A stretch of DNA of 64,000 bases from Streptomyces sp. CB02980 (GCF_014451325.2 NZ_JACSCH020000020.1:62001-126000); one strand, 5' to 3'; shown: positions 34,495-44,320, counted from the first letter of the stretch. Numbers and translations: made by a program. Notes: generated by a model not told the origin, from the letters alone.

Positions 34495-34810
34495 CTCGTG
34501 ATCCCCCTGGGACTACGTCAACTTGTGCATGGACAGCGGCCGCGCCCGTGCGGGCGGCGGCCGACGGCCCCCACTATGCCGGTGCCGGAGGGGACGGTAC
34601 GCGGCCGGTCGGCGGTTCCGGCCATCGTTCCGTCGTTGCCGTGCCGTGATCCGGGACACGCCAAGTTCTTGCCTCCGGCCCGTGATCCTGGGCAGTTCGC
34701 GTCGTTGGTACGTACGGGGGACACAACGGTGGCGCTCAGGGCGGCCCTTGCGGCGGCTCCACGACGTCCCGATGTGCAACGCAACTGTTACAGCGGGAGG
34801 ACACCGAGCC
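34495..34810. other. 316-bp divergent gap between protease 2 and siderophore operon
   Basis: No gene supported. It must contain the promoter of the siderophore operon. I looked for a DmdR/IdeR-type iron box (TTAGGTTAGGCTAACCTAA-like) and saw none. GGGAGG at 34796-34801 is the RBS of the aminotransferase. Confidence 0.6.
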
Positions 34811-36424
34811 GTGGCCGTGACCGAATCAGCTCCGGCCGCCCCACCGGCCGCGCGGACGCAGACCCGGACGCCCGACGGGCCCGTCACCGGACCGCCCGAC
34901 GAGGCCGCCACAGGGACGCCCAACCCGACGATCCGGGACACCCCGAACCGAGGACCTTCGGACCGAGGGCCTTCGGACCGGGCGGCTCCGGCTCAGGGGG
35001 TCCCGGACCGATCGGCTTCCGCCCAGGGATCCCCGGACCAGGGTGGTGGTGGCGGGTACGAAGGCATCCTGCGCCGCCAGTCCCTGCGGGAGTCCGCCGC
35101 CCGCACCTATGCCCGCTCCCTTCCCATCGTCCCCGTGCGGGCGCGAGGGCTGACCATCGAGGGCGCCGACGGCCGTCGCTACCTGGACTGCCTGTCGGGC
35201 GCCGGGACACTCGCCCTCGGCCACAACCACCCCGTGGTCCTGGAAGCCGTCAAGAAGGTCCTCGACTCCGGGGCCCCGCTCCATGTCCTCGACCTCGCCA
35301 CCCCCGTCAAGGACGCCTTCACCTCCGAACTGTTCGCCACCCTGCCGGGTGAACTCGCCGACAACGCCCGCATCCAGTTCTGCGGACCGGCCGGAACGGA
35401 CGCCGTGGAGGCGGCCCTCAAGCTGGTCCGCACCGCCACCGGCCGCAGCGGCCTCCTCGCCTTCACCGGCGCCTACCACGGCATGACGTCCGGAGCCCTC
35501 GACGCCTCGGGCGGAGCGACCGACGTCCGCGTCACCCGGCTGCCGTACCCGCACTCGTACCGCTGCCCGTACGGCGTCGGCGGCGCCCGCGGCGCCCAGC
35601 TCGCCGCCCGCTGGACCGAGAGCCTCCTCGACGACCCCAAGAGCGGCGTCACCACCCCCGCCGGAATGATCCTCGAAGCCGTCCAGGGCGAGGGTGGGGT
35701 CATCCCCGCGCCCGACGACTGGATGCGCCGGATGCGCCGCATCACCGCCGACCGCTCCATCCCGCTCGTCGTCGACGAGGTGCAGACCGGCGTCGGCCGC
35801 ACCGGCGCCTTCTGGGCCGTCGAGCACAGCGGCGTCGTGCCCGACGTGATGGTCCTCTCCAAGGCCATCGGCGGCTCCCTTCCCCTCGCCGTCATCGTCT
35901 ACAGGTCCGAGCTCGACGCCTGGGAACCCGGCGCCCACGCGGGCACCTTCCGCGGCAACCAGCTCGCCATGGCCGCCGGCACGGCCACCCTCGCGTACGT
36001 CCGCGAGAACGGACTCGCCGAGCGGGCCGGCATCCTCGGCGCCCGCATCCTCGGCCAACTCCGGGGCCTCGCCGCAGCCCACCCCTGCGTCGGCGACGTC
36101 CGCGGCCGGGGCCTCATGATCGGCGTCGAACTCGTCGACCCCGACGCGGCGGGACCGGACGACCCCGTACCGCCCGCCGCCCCCGCCCTGGCCCTCGCCG
36201 TCCAGCAGGAGTGCCTGACCCGCGGACTCATCGTCGAACTCGGCGGCCGGCACTCCGCCGTGGTCCGGCTCCTGCCCCCGCTCACGATCACCGACGAGCA
36301 GGCCGCCGCTGTCCTGGACCGCTTCGCCGACGCTCTCGCCGCGGCCGAACGGGCCCACATCCCCCAGCGGCCCGCCGCCCGCAGGACCACGGCCCCCCGG
36401 ACCGCCCCCGGGCCGTCCCACTGA
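34811..36424 (+). CDS. Diaminobutyrate-2-oxoglutarate aminotransferase (siderophore pathway)
   Basis: A 537-residue class-III PLP aminotransferase. The first 90 residues are a Pro/Thr/Ala/Asp-rich extension with repeated PSDRG / AQGxPD units, then the fold begins at RRQSLRESAARTYARSLP. The PLP-site motifs are FTGAYHGMTSGALDASGG, LVVDEVQTGVGRTG and the lysine in LSKAIGGSLPLA (about residue 350). Pattern and context (two IucA/IucC genes next door) suit 2,4-diaminobutyrate formation for a siderophore rather than EctB of ectoine synthesis. GTG 34811 has GGGAGG upstream; GTG 34817 is also possible. Confidence 0.88.
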   Translation: MAVTESAPAAPPAARTQTRTPDGPVTGPPDEAATGTPNPTIRDTPNRGPSDRGPSDRAAPAQGVPDRSASAQGSPDQGGGGGYEGILRRQSLRESAARTYARSLPIVPVRARGLTIEGADGRRYLDCLSGAGTLALGHNHPVVLEAVKKVLDSGAPLHVLDLATPVKDAFTSELFATLPGELADNARIQFCGPAGTDAVEAALKLVRTATGRSGLLAFTGAYHGMTSGALDASGGATDVRVTRLPYPHSYRCPYGVGGARGAQLAARWTESLLDDPKSGVTTPAGMILEAVQGEGGVIPAPDDWMRRMRRITADRSIPLVVDEVQTGVGRTGAFWAVEHSGVVPDVMVLSKAIGGSLPLAVIVYRSELDAWEPGAHAGTFRGNQLAMAAGTATLAYVRENGLAERAGILGARILGQLRGLAAAHPCVGDVRGRGLMIGVELVDPDAAGPDDPVPPAAPALALAVQQECLTRGLIVELGGRHSAVVRLLPPLTITDEQAAAVLDRFADALAAAERAHIPQRPAARRTTAPRTAPGPSH

Positions 36425-36464
36425 CCCGGGCCGCCCCCGGCCCCGCCCCCCCAAGGAAGCCCCC

Positions 36465-38726
36465 GTGAACGCCACGCCCCCCTCCCCGGCGCCCGAGACC
36501 GAGGCCCCCCTCGCCGTCGAGCAACTCACCTCCCAGGCCCTCGCCTCCACGGCACTGGATGCCTCCCTACTGACAGCCGAGTCCCTCGCCACCGAGGGAC
36601 TCACCCCCATGGATCCCCCCTCCCACCTCCTCGCCTCCGCCCCCCTCACCACCACCGAACCCGACTCCACGGCCCCCGGCTCTACGGCCCCCGGCACCAC
36701 GGGCCCCGGCTCTACGGCCCTCGGCTCCCCGGCCCTCGGCTCCCCGGGCCCCGGCACCACGGCCCTCGGCACCACGGCCCCCGGCACCACGGAGCCCGCT
36801 GTCGTGGAGCCTGCCGCCGCCGCCCGCCCCGCCGATGCCACGGTCCCGCGCCAGCACATCGGCCCGTACGACCCCCGACCGCACCGCACGGCCGCGGGAA
36901 CCGACACGCTGAGCGAGCCGCACCAGCACCCCCACCCGCACCGCCCGGCCAACGCCACCGCCCCGCAGTGCGACCCGGACCCGGACCCGCACCGCACGGC
37001 CGCCGGCGCCGACCCCCTGGACGACCCGGATCCGCAGCGCGCCGCCGACGCGGCCGCCGTCGAGAACCTCCTCCGCTGCTGGGTCCGCGAGAAGAACCTG
37101 CCGACCCCCGGCTCCACCACCCTGCGCATCCCCCTCGACGCCAGCGGCACCGCCCTCCTCGTCCCCGTCCGCTACTGGTCGCCCACCGGCTGGCACCGCT
37201 TCGGCGCCCCCGCCCTCGAAGGCCTCCCGGTCACGGCCCCCACCGTCGACGCCGTGACCGTGGCCGCCTTGCTCAGCCGGGAGACCGGCCGCCCCGAGGG
37301 CACCGAACTCGTCGGCAGGGTCGCCGACTCGGCCCGCCGCACCGCCGACTTCCTCACCGAGCGCCGCCGCTCGCCCCAGCCGCACCCGGACGCCGACCTC
37401 TTCCTCGCCGCCGAGCAGTCCCTGCTGCTCGGCCACCCCCTCCACCCCACGCCCAAGAGCCGCGAAGGCCTCTCCGACGCCGAGGCCCGGCTCTACTCAC
37501 CCGAACTGCACGGCTCCTTCCCCCTCCACTGGCTCGCCGTCGACTCCTCCCTCCTGGCCTCCGACTCCGGCTGGACCGAACAGGGCCGCCCCGTCAGCGC
37601 CGAGCAACTCGCCATCGGCCTCGCCGAAGGGCTCGCGCTCCCCGCCGGAACCGCGCCCCTGCCCGTCCACCCCTGGCAGGCCCGAGAGCTGCTGCACCGC
37701 ACCGACATCCGCGCCCTCATCGACGCCGGCCTCCTCCACGACCTCGGTCTCCACGGCAACCCGTGGCACCCCACCTCCTCCGTCCGTACCGTGCACCGCC
37801 CCGGCGCCCGGGCCATGCTCAAGCTCTCCCTCGGCCTGCGCATCACCAACTCGCGCCGCGAGAACCTTCGCAAGGAGCTCCACCGCGGCGTCGAGGTCCA
37901 CCGGCTGCTCCGTACCGGCCTCGTCGACGAATGGCAGGCCGCCCACCCGGGCTTCGACATCGTCCGCGACCCCGCGTGGCTCGCCGTCGACACCCCGGAC
38001 GGCGCCCCCGTCCCCGGCCTCGACCTCATGATTCGCCACAACCCGTTCGGGCCCGGCGACGACGCCGTCTGCATCGCCTCCCTCACCGCCCCCCGGCCCT
38101 GGCCGGGAACCGACACCATGCGCTCCCGCCTCGCCGACGTCATCGGCCGCCTCGCCGCCCGTACCGGCCGTCCCACCACGGCCGTCGCCGCCGAGTGGTT
38201 CCTCCGCTACCTCGACCAGGTCGTTCGCCCGGTCCTCTGGCTCGACGGACACGCCGGCATCGCCCTGGAGGCCCACCAGCAGAACACCCTGGTGCTCCTC
38301 GACCCCGACGGCTGGCCGGTCGGCGGGCGCTACCGCGACAATCAGGGCTACTACTTCCGCGAGTCCCACCGGAGCGAGCTGGAGAACCGCCTGCCCGGCA
38401 TCGGCGCCGCAAGCGACACCTTCGTCTCCGACCAGGTCACCGACGAGCGCTTCGCCTACTACCTGGGCATCAACAACGTCCTCGGCCTGATCGGCGCCTT
38501 CGGCGCCCAGCACCTCGCCGACGAGCGCGTCCTGCTCGCGGCCTTCCGCAGCTTCCTCACCTCCGCCACCAGCCTCGGCTCACCCCTGCCGCACCGCCTC
38601 CTGGAAGCCGCGACCCTCCGCAGCAAGGCCAACCTCCTCACCCGCCTGCACGGCATGGACGAACTCGTCGGCCCCGTCGACACCCAGTCCGTCTATGTCA
38701 CCGTCACCAACCCCCTCCGCGCCTGA
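36465..38726 (+). CDS. IucA/IucC-family NRPS-independent siderophore synthetase, with long N-terminal extension
   Basis: A 753-residue NIS synthetase; the family is usually about 580-620 residues. The catalytic part begins near residue 190 and shows family motifs: GHPLHPTPKSREGLS, LPVHPWQARELLH, TSSVRTVHRPGARAMLKLSL in part, and LEAHQQNTLVLLD. The extra N-terminus is low-complexity: STAPGTTGPG-type repeats (about 60-110), then a His/Pro-rich stretch (PHQHPHPH) and two PHRTAAG repeats. GTG 36465 has AAGGAAG upstream, so the extension is probably translated. It condenses a carboxylate (often citrate) with an amine or alcohol. Confidence 0.9.
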   Translation: MNATPPSPAPETEAPLAVEQLTSQALASTALDASLLTAESLATEGLTPMDPPSHLLASAPLTTTEPDSTAPGSTAPGTTGPGSTALGSPALGSPGPGTTALGTTAPGTTEPAVVEPAAAARPADATVPRQHIGPYDPRPHRTAAGTDTLSEPHQHPHPHRPANATAPQCDPDPDPHRTAAGADPLDDPDPQRAADAAAVENLLRCWVREKNLPTPGSTTLRIPLDASGTALLVPVRYWSPTGWHRFGAPALEGLPVTAPTVDAVTVAALLSRETGRPEGTELVGRVADSARRTADFLTERRRSPQPHPDADLFLAAEQSLLLGHPLHPTPKSREGLSDAEARLYSPELHGSFPLHWLAVDSSLLASDSGWTEQGRPVSAEQLAIGLAEGLALPAGTAPLPVHPWQARELLHRTDIRALIDAGLLHDLGLHGNPWHPTSSVRTVHRPGARAMLKLSLGLRITNSRRENLRKELHRGVEVHRLLRTGLVDEWQAAHPGFDIVRDPAWLAVDTPDGAPVPGLDLMIRHNPFGPGDDAVCIASLTAPRPWPGTDTMRSRLADVIGRLAARTGRPTTAVAAEWFLRYLDQVVRPVLWLDGHAGIALEAHQQNTLVLLDPDGWPVGGRYRDNQGYYFRESHRSELENRLPGIGAASDTFVSDQVTDERFAYYLGINNVLGLIGAFGAQHLADERVLLAAFRSFLTSATSLGSPLPHRLLEAATLRSKANLLTRLHGMDELVGPVDTQSVYVTVTNPLRA

Positions 38727-38781
38727 GCCCGCCTTCGGAGAATCCACGCCCCCACCGCACCGCCGAGAGGAGAGCGACACC

Positions 38782-39468
38782 GTGTCACCCACCCGCCCAC
38801 CGGCAGACCCGCCCGGTGACGACACCCTCGACCTGAGGCTCGACGAACTCGTCACCCTCCTCGAAGGCGGTCACATCGACGCCGAACTCCTCGACGGCGA
38901 CCTGTTGGACTCCGTCGCCACCTGGAAACCGGCCCACACGTCCGCCGGCGTCTTCCAGCTCGTCCCCGTGCGGCTCGACCGAGACCTGCCGCTCGTCGCC
39001 CGATGGATGAACGACCCCGCCGTCGCGGCCTTCTGGGAGCTCGCGGGACCCGAGACCGTGACCGCCGAGCACATCCGTACCCAACTCGAGGGCGACGGCC
39101 GCAGCGTCCCGTGCCTCGGAGTGCTCGACGCCACGCCCATGAGCTACTTCGAGATCTACCGCGCCGACCTCGACCCCCTCGCCCGCCACTACCCGGCGCG
39201 CCCCCACGACACCGGTATCCATCTGCTGATCGGAGGCGTCACCGACCGGGGCCGCGGCGTCGGCAGCACACTGTTGCGCGCCGTCGCCGATCTCGTCCTC
39301 GACCACCGTCCCCGCTGTACCCGCGTCGTCGCCGAACCCGACATCCGTAACACCCCCTCCGTCTCTGCCTTCCTCAGCGGCGGCTTCCGCTTTGCGGCGG
39401 AAGCCGACCTCCCTGACAAGCGAGCGGCGCTCATGATGCGTGACCGCGCCCTCCGTCACGTTCTGTGA
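38782..39468 (+). CDS. GNAT-family N-acyltransferase (siderophore-type)
   Basis: A 228-residue protein with an IucB/AlcB-like acyltransferase fold: FQLVPVRLDRDLPLVARWMN, then PMSYFEIYRADLDPLARHY and GIHLLIGGVTDRGRGVGSTL, the acetyl-CoA-binding loop. It acylates an amine or hydroxylamine of the siderophore building block. GTG 38782 follows GAGAGGAGAG; an upstream in-frame GTG at 38695 would overlap the synthetase gene. It lies between the two NIS synthetases, so it belongs to the same pathway. Confidence 0.87.
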   Translation: MSPTRPPADPPGDDTLDLRLDELVTLLEGGHIDAELLDGDLLDSVATWKPAHTSAGVFQLVPVRLDRDLPLVARWMNDPAVAAFWELAGPETVTAEHIRTQLEGDGRSVPCLGVLDATPMSYFEIYRADLDPLARHYPARPHDTGIHLLIGGVTDRGRGVGSTLLRAVADLVLDHRPRCTRVVAEPDIRNTPSVSAFLSGGFRFAAEADLPDKRAALMMRDRALRHVL

Positions 39469-39529
39469 ACAACCCTCTGTCTTCTATACACCGCTCGCCC
39501 CACAGCGGTTCCCACTCCGAGGAGTCCTC

Positions 39530-41401
39530 GTGTCGATGTCCCCTGCACCCCACGACTCCGCACAGCCCACCCACTCCGCCACAGCTCCCGCCCCTTCCTC
39601 CAGGGCCGAACCGACGCCGGCATCCGCACTGCCCGCGCCCCCTGAACTGCTCGCGCCGCCCGAGCTGAACGCCGCCGCCTGGACCAGGGCCTCCTCCCGG
39701 CTCCTCGCCAAGGCCCTCGCCGAGTTCGCCTACGAGGAGATCGTCCAACCCGCACCGGTGGCGGACCGACCGGACCTCCACACCCTGCGGCTCGACGACG
39801 GCACCACCCTCACCTTCCGTGCCCGCCGAGGTGCCTACGGCAGCTGGTACGTCGCCGCCGACTCGATCACCCACGACGGCCGGCCCATGACCGACGCCCT
39901 CGACTTCCTGGTCCGCGCCCGCCGCCTCCTCCAGCTCGACGGCGCCACCCTCGGCCATCTCATCCGCGAACTCTCCGCCACCCTCGCCGCCGACGCCCGC
40001 CTCGACCACACCGCCCTCTCCGCCGCCCGGCTCGCCGACCTCTCGTACGCCGAGCTCGAAGGGCACCAGACCGGCCACCCCTGGCTCGTCCTCAACAAGG
40101 GCCGCATCGGTTTCTCCGCCACCGACGCCGCCCATTGGGCACCCGAGGCCCGCCGCGCCACCCGGCTGCCGTGGATCGCCGTCAGCAACCGCCTCGCCGC
40201 CTACCGCGGTGTGTCCGGGCTCGGCACCCCCGACCGTCTCTACGCCCAGGAGCTCGACCCCGAGGTCCACACCGCGTTCCGCGCCGAACTGACCGCCCGC
40301 GGCTACGAGCCCGACGGCTACCTCCTGCTGCCCGTCCACCCCTGGCAGTGGGACGAGATCCTGCTTCCGCTCTACGCCCCGGCCATCGCCGCCGGGACCG
40401 TCGTCCCGCTCTCCGCGGACGGCGACCTCCGGCTGCCGCAGCAGTCGGTCCGTACCTTCCTCAACACCAGCCGCCCCGACCGGCACACCGTCAAACTCCC
40501 GCTGTCCGTGCTCAACACCCTTGTCTGGCGCGGCCTGCCCACCGAACGCACCCTCGCCGCCCCGGCCGTCACCGCCTGGGTCCACGGCCTCCGCGACGCC
40601 GACCCGTTCCTGCGGGACGAGTGCGGGGTGATCCTCCTCGGCGAGGTCGCCTCCGTCACCGTCGAGCACCCCCTGTACGACCGGCTGCCCGAAGTCCCGT
40701 ACCAGTACAAGGAACTCCTCGGCGCGATCTGGCGCGAACCGCTGCGGCTGCCCCCGGGGGAGCGAGCCCGCACCCTTGCCTCCCTGCTCCATACGGACCC
40801 CCATGGGCGGGCCTTCGTCGCCGAACTCGTCGAGCGCTCCGGACTCGCTCCGGCCGTCTGGCTCCAGCATCTCTTCGCCGCGCTGCTGCCTCCGCTGCTG
40901 CACTTCCTCTACCGCTACGGCACGGTCTTCTCCCCGCACGGCGAGAACGCCATCGTCGTCTTCGACGGAGAGGACGTCCCCGTACGCCTGGCGATCAAGG
41001 ACTTCGTCGACGACGTGAACATCAGTGCCCGGCCGCTTCCCGAGCACGACACCCTGCCGGACGACGTGCGCGCCGTCCTCCTGACCGAGGAGCCCGACTT
41101 CCTCGTCCAGTTCATCCATTCGGGGCTCTTCGTCGGTGTCTTCCGCTATCTGGCACCGCTCTGCGACGAACAACTCGGTGTGCCGGAGGAGGACTTCTGG
41201 TCTCTCGTCCGCACGGAGATCCTTCGTCACCAGGCGCGCTTCCCCGAGCTGAAGGAACGGTTCGAGCTCTTCGACCTCCTCACCCCCCGGATCGAGCGGC
41301 TCTGCCTCAACCGCAACCGTCTGCACCTGGACGGCTACCGGGACCGCCCCGAGCGGCCCCACGCGGCCGTCCACGGGACCGTGCCCAACCCGCTCGCGTG
41401 A
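39530..41401 (+). CDS. IucA/IucC-family NRPS-independent siderophore synthetase (second copy)
   Basis: A 623-residue NIS synthetase of normal length. Motifs: YAELEGHQTGHPWLVLNKGR, LLPVHPWQWDEILLPLYAPA, QQSVRTFLNTSRPDRHTVKL, LLHFLYRYGTVFSPHGENAI and LRLAIKDFVDDVN-like text near residue 490. GTG 39530 follows CGAGGAG; ATG 39536 is an alternative. It is last in the operon, about 60 bp after the acyltransferase gene. Together the two synthetases can make a two-step citrate- or diacid-centred siderophore. Confidence 0.92.
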   Translation: MSMSPAPHDSAQPTHSATAPAPSSRAEPTPASALPAPPELLAPPELNAAAWTRASSRLLAKALAEFAYEEIVQPAPVADRPDLHTLRLDDGTTLTFRARRGAYGSWYVAADSITHDGRPMTDALDFLVRARRLLQLDGATLGHLIRELSATLAADARLDHTALSAARLADLSYAELEGHQTGHPWLVLNKGRIGFSATDAAHWAPEARRATRLPWIAVSNRLAAYRGVSGLGTPDRLYAQELDPEVHTAFRAELTARGYEPDGYLLLPVHPWQWDEILLPLYAPAIAAGTVVPLSADGDLRLPQQSVRTFLNTSRPDRHTVKLPLSVLNTLVWRGLPTERTLAAPAVTAWVHGLRDADPFLRDECGVILLGEVASVTVEHPLYDRLPEVPYQYKELLGAIWREPLRLPPGERARTLASLLHTDPHGRAFVAELVERSGLAPAVWLQHLFAALLPPLLHFLYRYGTVFSPHGENAIVVFDGEDVPVRLAIKDFVDDVNISARPLPEHDTLPDDVRAVLLTEEPDFLVQFIHSGLFVGVFRYLAPLCDEQLGVPEEDFWSLVRTEILRHQARFPELKERFELFDLLTPRIERLCLNRNRLHLDGYRDRPERPHAAVHGTVPNPLA

Positions 41402-41451
41402 CACGCGCGCGTGCCTTGGCTGTCAGTGGCGCCCCGTAGGCTGGAAGGGCT

Positions 41452-43425
41452 ATGACGAAGCCATCCCTCCCCGACCTCCTCCACGCCGCCGTCACCGCCG
41501 TCGGCGGCACGGAGCGGCCCGGCCAGGTCACCATGGCCGAGGCCGTGGCCGAGGCCATCGACGACAATTCCCACCTCCTCGTCCAGGCCGGCACCGGCAC
41601 GGGCAAGTCGCTCGGCTACCTGGTGCCGGCGCTGGCCCAGGGCGAGCGGGTGGTGGTGGCCACGGCCACCCTGGCGCTCCAGCGCCAGCTCGTCGAGCGT
41701 GACCTCCCGCGCACGGTCGATGCGCTGCATCCGCAGCTGCGCCGCCGCCCCCAGTTCGCCATGCTCAAGGGCCGGTCGAACTACCTCTGTCTGCACCGGC
41801 TCCACGAAGGGGTCCCGCAGGACGAGGAGGACGGCCTCTTCGACCCCTTCGAGGCGGCCGCGCCCAGCAGCAAGCTGGGCCAGGACCTGATGCGGCTCCG
41901 GGACTGGTCGGACGAGACGGAGACCGGCGACCGGGACGACCTGACGCCCGGTGTCTCGGACAAGGCATGGGCCCAGGTCTCGGTCTCCTCCCGGGAGTGC
42001 CTCGGCGCGAGCAAGTGCGCGTACGGTCCCGAGTGCTTCGCCGAGTCCGCCCGTGAGCGGGCCAAGCTCGCCGACGTCGTCGTCACCAACCACGCCCTCC
42101 TCGCGATCGACGCCATCGAGGGTGCACCGGTGCTCCCGCAGCATGAGGTGCTGATCGTCGACGAGGCCCACGAGCTGGTCTCGCGGGTCACCGGGGTCGC
42201 CACCGGCGAGCTCACCCCCGGCCAGGTCAACCGTGCCGTGCGCCGGTCCGCGAAGCTGGTCGACGAGAAGGTCGCCGACCAGCTGCAGACCGCCGCCGAG
42301 GGCTTCGAGCGGGTCATGGAGCTGGCCCTGCCGGGGCGGCTGGAGGAGATCCCGGAGGACCTCGCGTACGCGCTGATGGCGCTGCGTGACGCCGCCCGCG
42401 CGGTGATCACGGCCCTGGGCTCCACCCGGGATCGGTCGGTGCAGGACGAGGACGCGGTGCGCAAGCAGGCCATGGCCTCGGTGGAGACCGTCCACGGTGT
42501 GGCGGAGCGGATCACGCAGGGTTCGGAGTACGACGTCGTCTGGTACGAGCGGCACGACCGTTTCGGAGCCTCGGTGCGGGTCGCGCCGCTCACCGTCTCG
42601 GGTCTGCTGCGGGAGAAGCTGTTCACGGAGCGGTCCGTGGTCCTTGCCTCGGCGACGCTCAAGCTGGGCGGCGACTTCAACGGCGTCGGTGCCTCGCTGG
42701 GTCTCGCTCCGGAGGGCACCACGGGTGACGACCTGCCCGTCTGGAAGGGGATCGACGTCGGCTCCCCGTTCGACTACCCCAAGCAGGGCATTCTCTACGT
42801 CGCCAAGCACCTCTCCCGCCCCGCGCGGGACGGGGACCGGGGCGACATGCTCGACGAGCTGACCGAGCTGATGCAGGCGGCCGGCGGGCGGACCCTCGGT
42901 CTGTTCTCCTCGATGCGTGCGGCGCAGCAGGCGGCGGAGGAGCTGCGGATCCGGGTTCCGGAGCTGCCGATCCTGCTCCAGGGTGAGGACACGCTTGGCG
43001 AGCTGATCAAGAACTTCGCGGCCGACCCGAAGACCTGTCTCTTCGGCACGCTGTCGCTCTGGCAGGGCGTGGACGTCCCGGGGGCCAGCTGCCAGCTGGT
43101 CGTCATGGACAAGATCCCGTTCCCGCGTCCGGACGATCCGCTGATGAGCGCCCGGCAGAAGGCCGTCGAGGAGGCCGGGGGCAATGGCTTCATGGCGGTC
43201 GCGGCGACCCACGCGGCCCTGCTCATGGCGCAGGGTGCCGGTCGGCTCGTACGGGCCACGGGCGATCGCGGCGTCGTGGCGGTTCTCGACCCCAGACTGG
43301 CGACGGCCCGGTACGGCAGCTATCTGAAGGCCTCGCTGCCCGACTTCTGGTACACGACCGACCGTAACCAGGTACGGAAGTCGCTGGCGGCCATCGATGC
43401 CGTGTCGAAGGCGGCGGAGGCCTGA
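41452..43425 (+). CDS. dinG: ATP-dependent DNA helicase, DinG/XPD-like
   Basis: A 657-residue superfamily 2 helicase of the iron-sulfur type. Walker A is VQAGTGTGKSLGYLVPAL, the Fe-S cysteines are in SNYLCLHRL and SRECLGASKCAYGPECF, and the DEAH box is VDEAHELVSRV. The C-terminal motifs include LFGTLSLWQGVDVPGAS and QGAGRLVRATGDRGV. It likely unwinds damaged or structured DNA. It sits next to lexA (convergent), fitting a DNA-repair neighbourhood. Confidence 0.92.
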   Translation: MTKPSLPDLLHAAVTAVGGTERPGQVTMAEAVAEAIDDNSHLLVQAGTGTGKSLGYLVPALAQGERVVVATATLALQRQLVERDLPRTVDALHPQLRRRPQFAMLKGRSNYLCLHRLHEGVPQDEEDGLFDPFEAAAPSSKLGQDLMRLRDWSDETETGDRDDLTPGVSDKAWAQVSVSSRECLGASKCAYGPECFAESARERAKLADVVVTNHALLAIDAIEGAPVLPQHEVLIVDEAHELVSRVTGVATGELTPGQVNRAVRRSAKLVDEKVADQLQTAAEGFERVMELALPGRLEEIPEDLAYALMALRDAARAVITALGSTRDRSVQDEDAVRKQAMASVETVHGVAERITQGSEYDVVWYERHDRFGASVRVAPLTVSGLLREKLFTERSVVLASATLKLGGDFNGVGASLGLAPEGTTGDDLPVWKGIDVGSPFDYPKQGILYVAKHLSRPARDGDRGDMLDELTELMQAAGGRTLGLFSSMRAAQQAAEELRIRVPELPILLQGEDTLGELIKNFAADPKTCLFGTLSLWQGVDVPGASCQLVVMDKIPFPRPDDPLMSARQKAVEEAGGNGFMAVAATHAALLMAQGAGRLVRATGDRGVVAVLDPRLATARYGSYLKASLPDFWYTTDRNQVRKSLAAIDAVSKAAEA

Positions 43426-43434
43426 GGCTCCACC

Positions 43435-43510
43435 CTGCCGAGCTCCGGCGCACCGGGGCTCGGCAGGACACGGCAGGGCCCCGGGACCGGCGCAGTGGGT
43501 CCCGGGGCCC
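43435..43510. terminator. Tandem hairpins between dinG and lexA
   Basis: Two hairpins: 9-bp stem 43435-43443 with 43458-43466, and 13-bp stem 43476-43488 with 43498-43510. They lie between convergent genes. Confidence 0.75.
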
Positions 43511-43531
43511 GGTCAGAGCCGGCGAGGTGAG

Positions 43532-44320
43532 TCAGACCCGCCGCAGCACCGCCACGACCTTTCCGAGGATGGTCGCCTCGTCGCCGGGGATCGGCTGGTA
43601 CGCCGCGTTGTGCGGGAGCAGCCAGACGTGACCGTCTTCGCGCTTGAAGCGCTTGACCGTGGCCTCGCCGTCCAGCATGGCCGCGACGATGTCGCCGTTC
43701 TCCGCGACGGGCTGACGGCGAACGGTGACCCAGTCGCCGTCACAGATGGCGGCCTCGATCATCGAGTCGCCGACGACCTTGAGGACGAACAGCTCACCGT
43801 CACCGACAAGCTGCCGGGGGAGAGGGAAGACGTCCTCGACGGACTCCTCGGCGAGGATCGGGCCGCCGGCCGCGATCCGGCCTACCAGGGGCACGTACGA
43901 CGCGGCGGGCTTGCCCGTGGTGTCCGTCGGCTGGGTGCTCGGCTGGTCGGAGCCGCGCACCTCGTACGCCCGGGGGCGGTGCGGGTCCCGGCGGAGGAAG
44001 CCCTTGCGCTCCAGCGCCATGAGCTGGTGCGCCACCGAGGATGTGCTGGACAGGCCGACGGCCTGCCCGATCTCGCGCATCGACGGCGGGTAGCCGCGCC
44101 GCTGGACCGAGTCGCGGATGACTTCGATGACCCTGCGCTGCCGGTCGGTGAGACCGGAGCTGTCGGCTCGGATGCCTGGAGGTCGCCCGGGAAGGGCGCG
44201 GGCAGGTCGCCCGGGCTCCTCACCGTTCATGCTTGTGTCATTCATGGCGTGCACCGGCTCGAGTCGGCCCTGGGAGCGGTCCTGGGCGGTGATGGTGGCA
44301 CTGTCTGCGGTGGTGGTCAC
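43532..44320 (-). CDS. lexA: SOS repressor LexA
   Basis: A 262-residue LexA. The HTH is LTDRQRRVIEVIRDSVQRRG then PPSMREIGQAVGLSSTSSVA; the Ala-Gly cleavage site is in RIAAGGPILAEE; the catalytic Ser and Lys are in VVGDSMIEAAICDGD and GEATVKRFKRE. It represses DNA-damage genes until RecA-stimulated self-cleavage. GTG 44320 gives the N-terminus TTTADSATITAQDRSQ seen in Streptomyces annotations; ATG 44245 is a shorter option. A LexA-like box lies upstream at 44386-44401, fitting autoregulation. Confidence 0.95.
   Translation of the reverse strand: MTTTADSATITAQDRSQGRLEPVHAMNDTSMNGEEPGRPARALPGRPPGIRADSSGLTDRQRRVIEVIRDSVQRRGYPPSMREIGQAVGLSSTSSVAHQLMALERKGFLRRDPHRPRAYEVRGSDQPSTQPTDTTGKPAASYVPLVGRIAAGGPILAEESVEDVFPLPRQLVGDGELFVLKVVGDSMIEAAICDGDWVTVRRQPVAENGDIVAAMLDGEATVKRFKREDGHVWLLPHNAAYQPIPGDEATILGKVVAVLRRV

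Noticed and set aside
34495..34810. Iron-box operator upstream of the siderophore operon
   Set aside because: No sequence close to the DmdR/IdeR consensus was found by eye.
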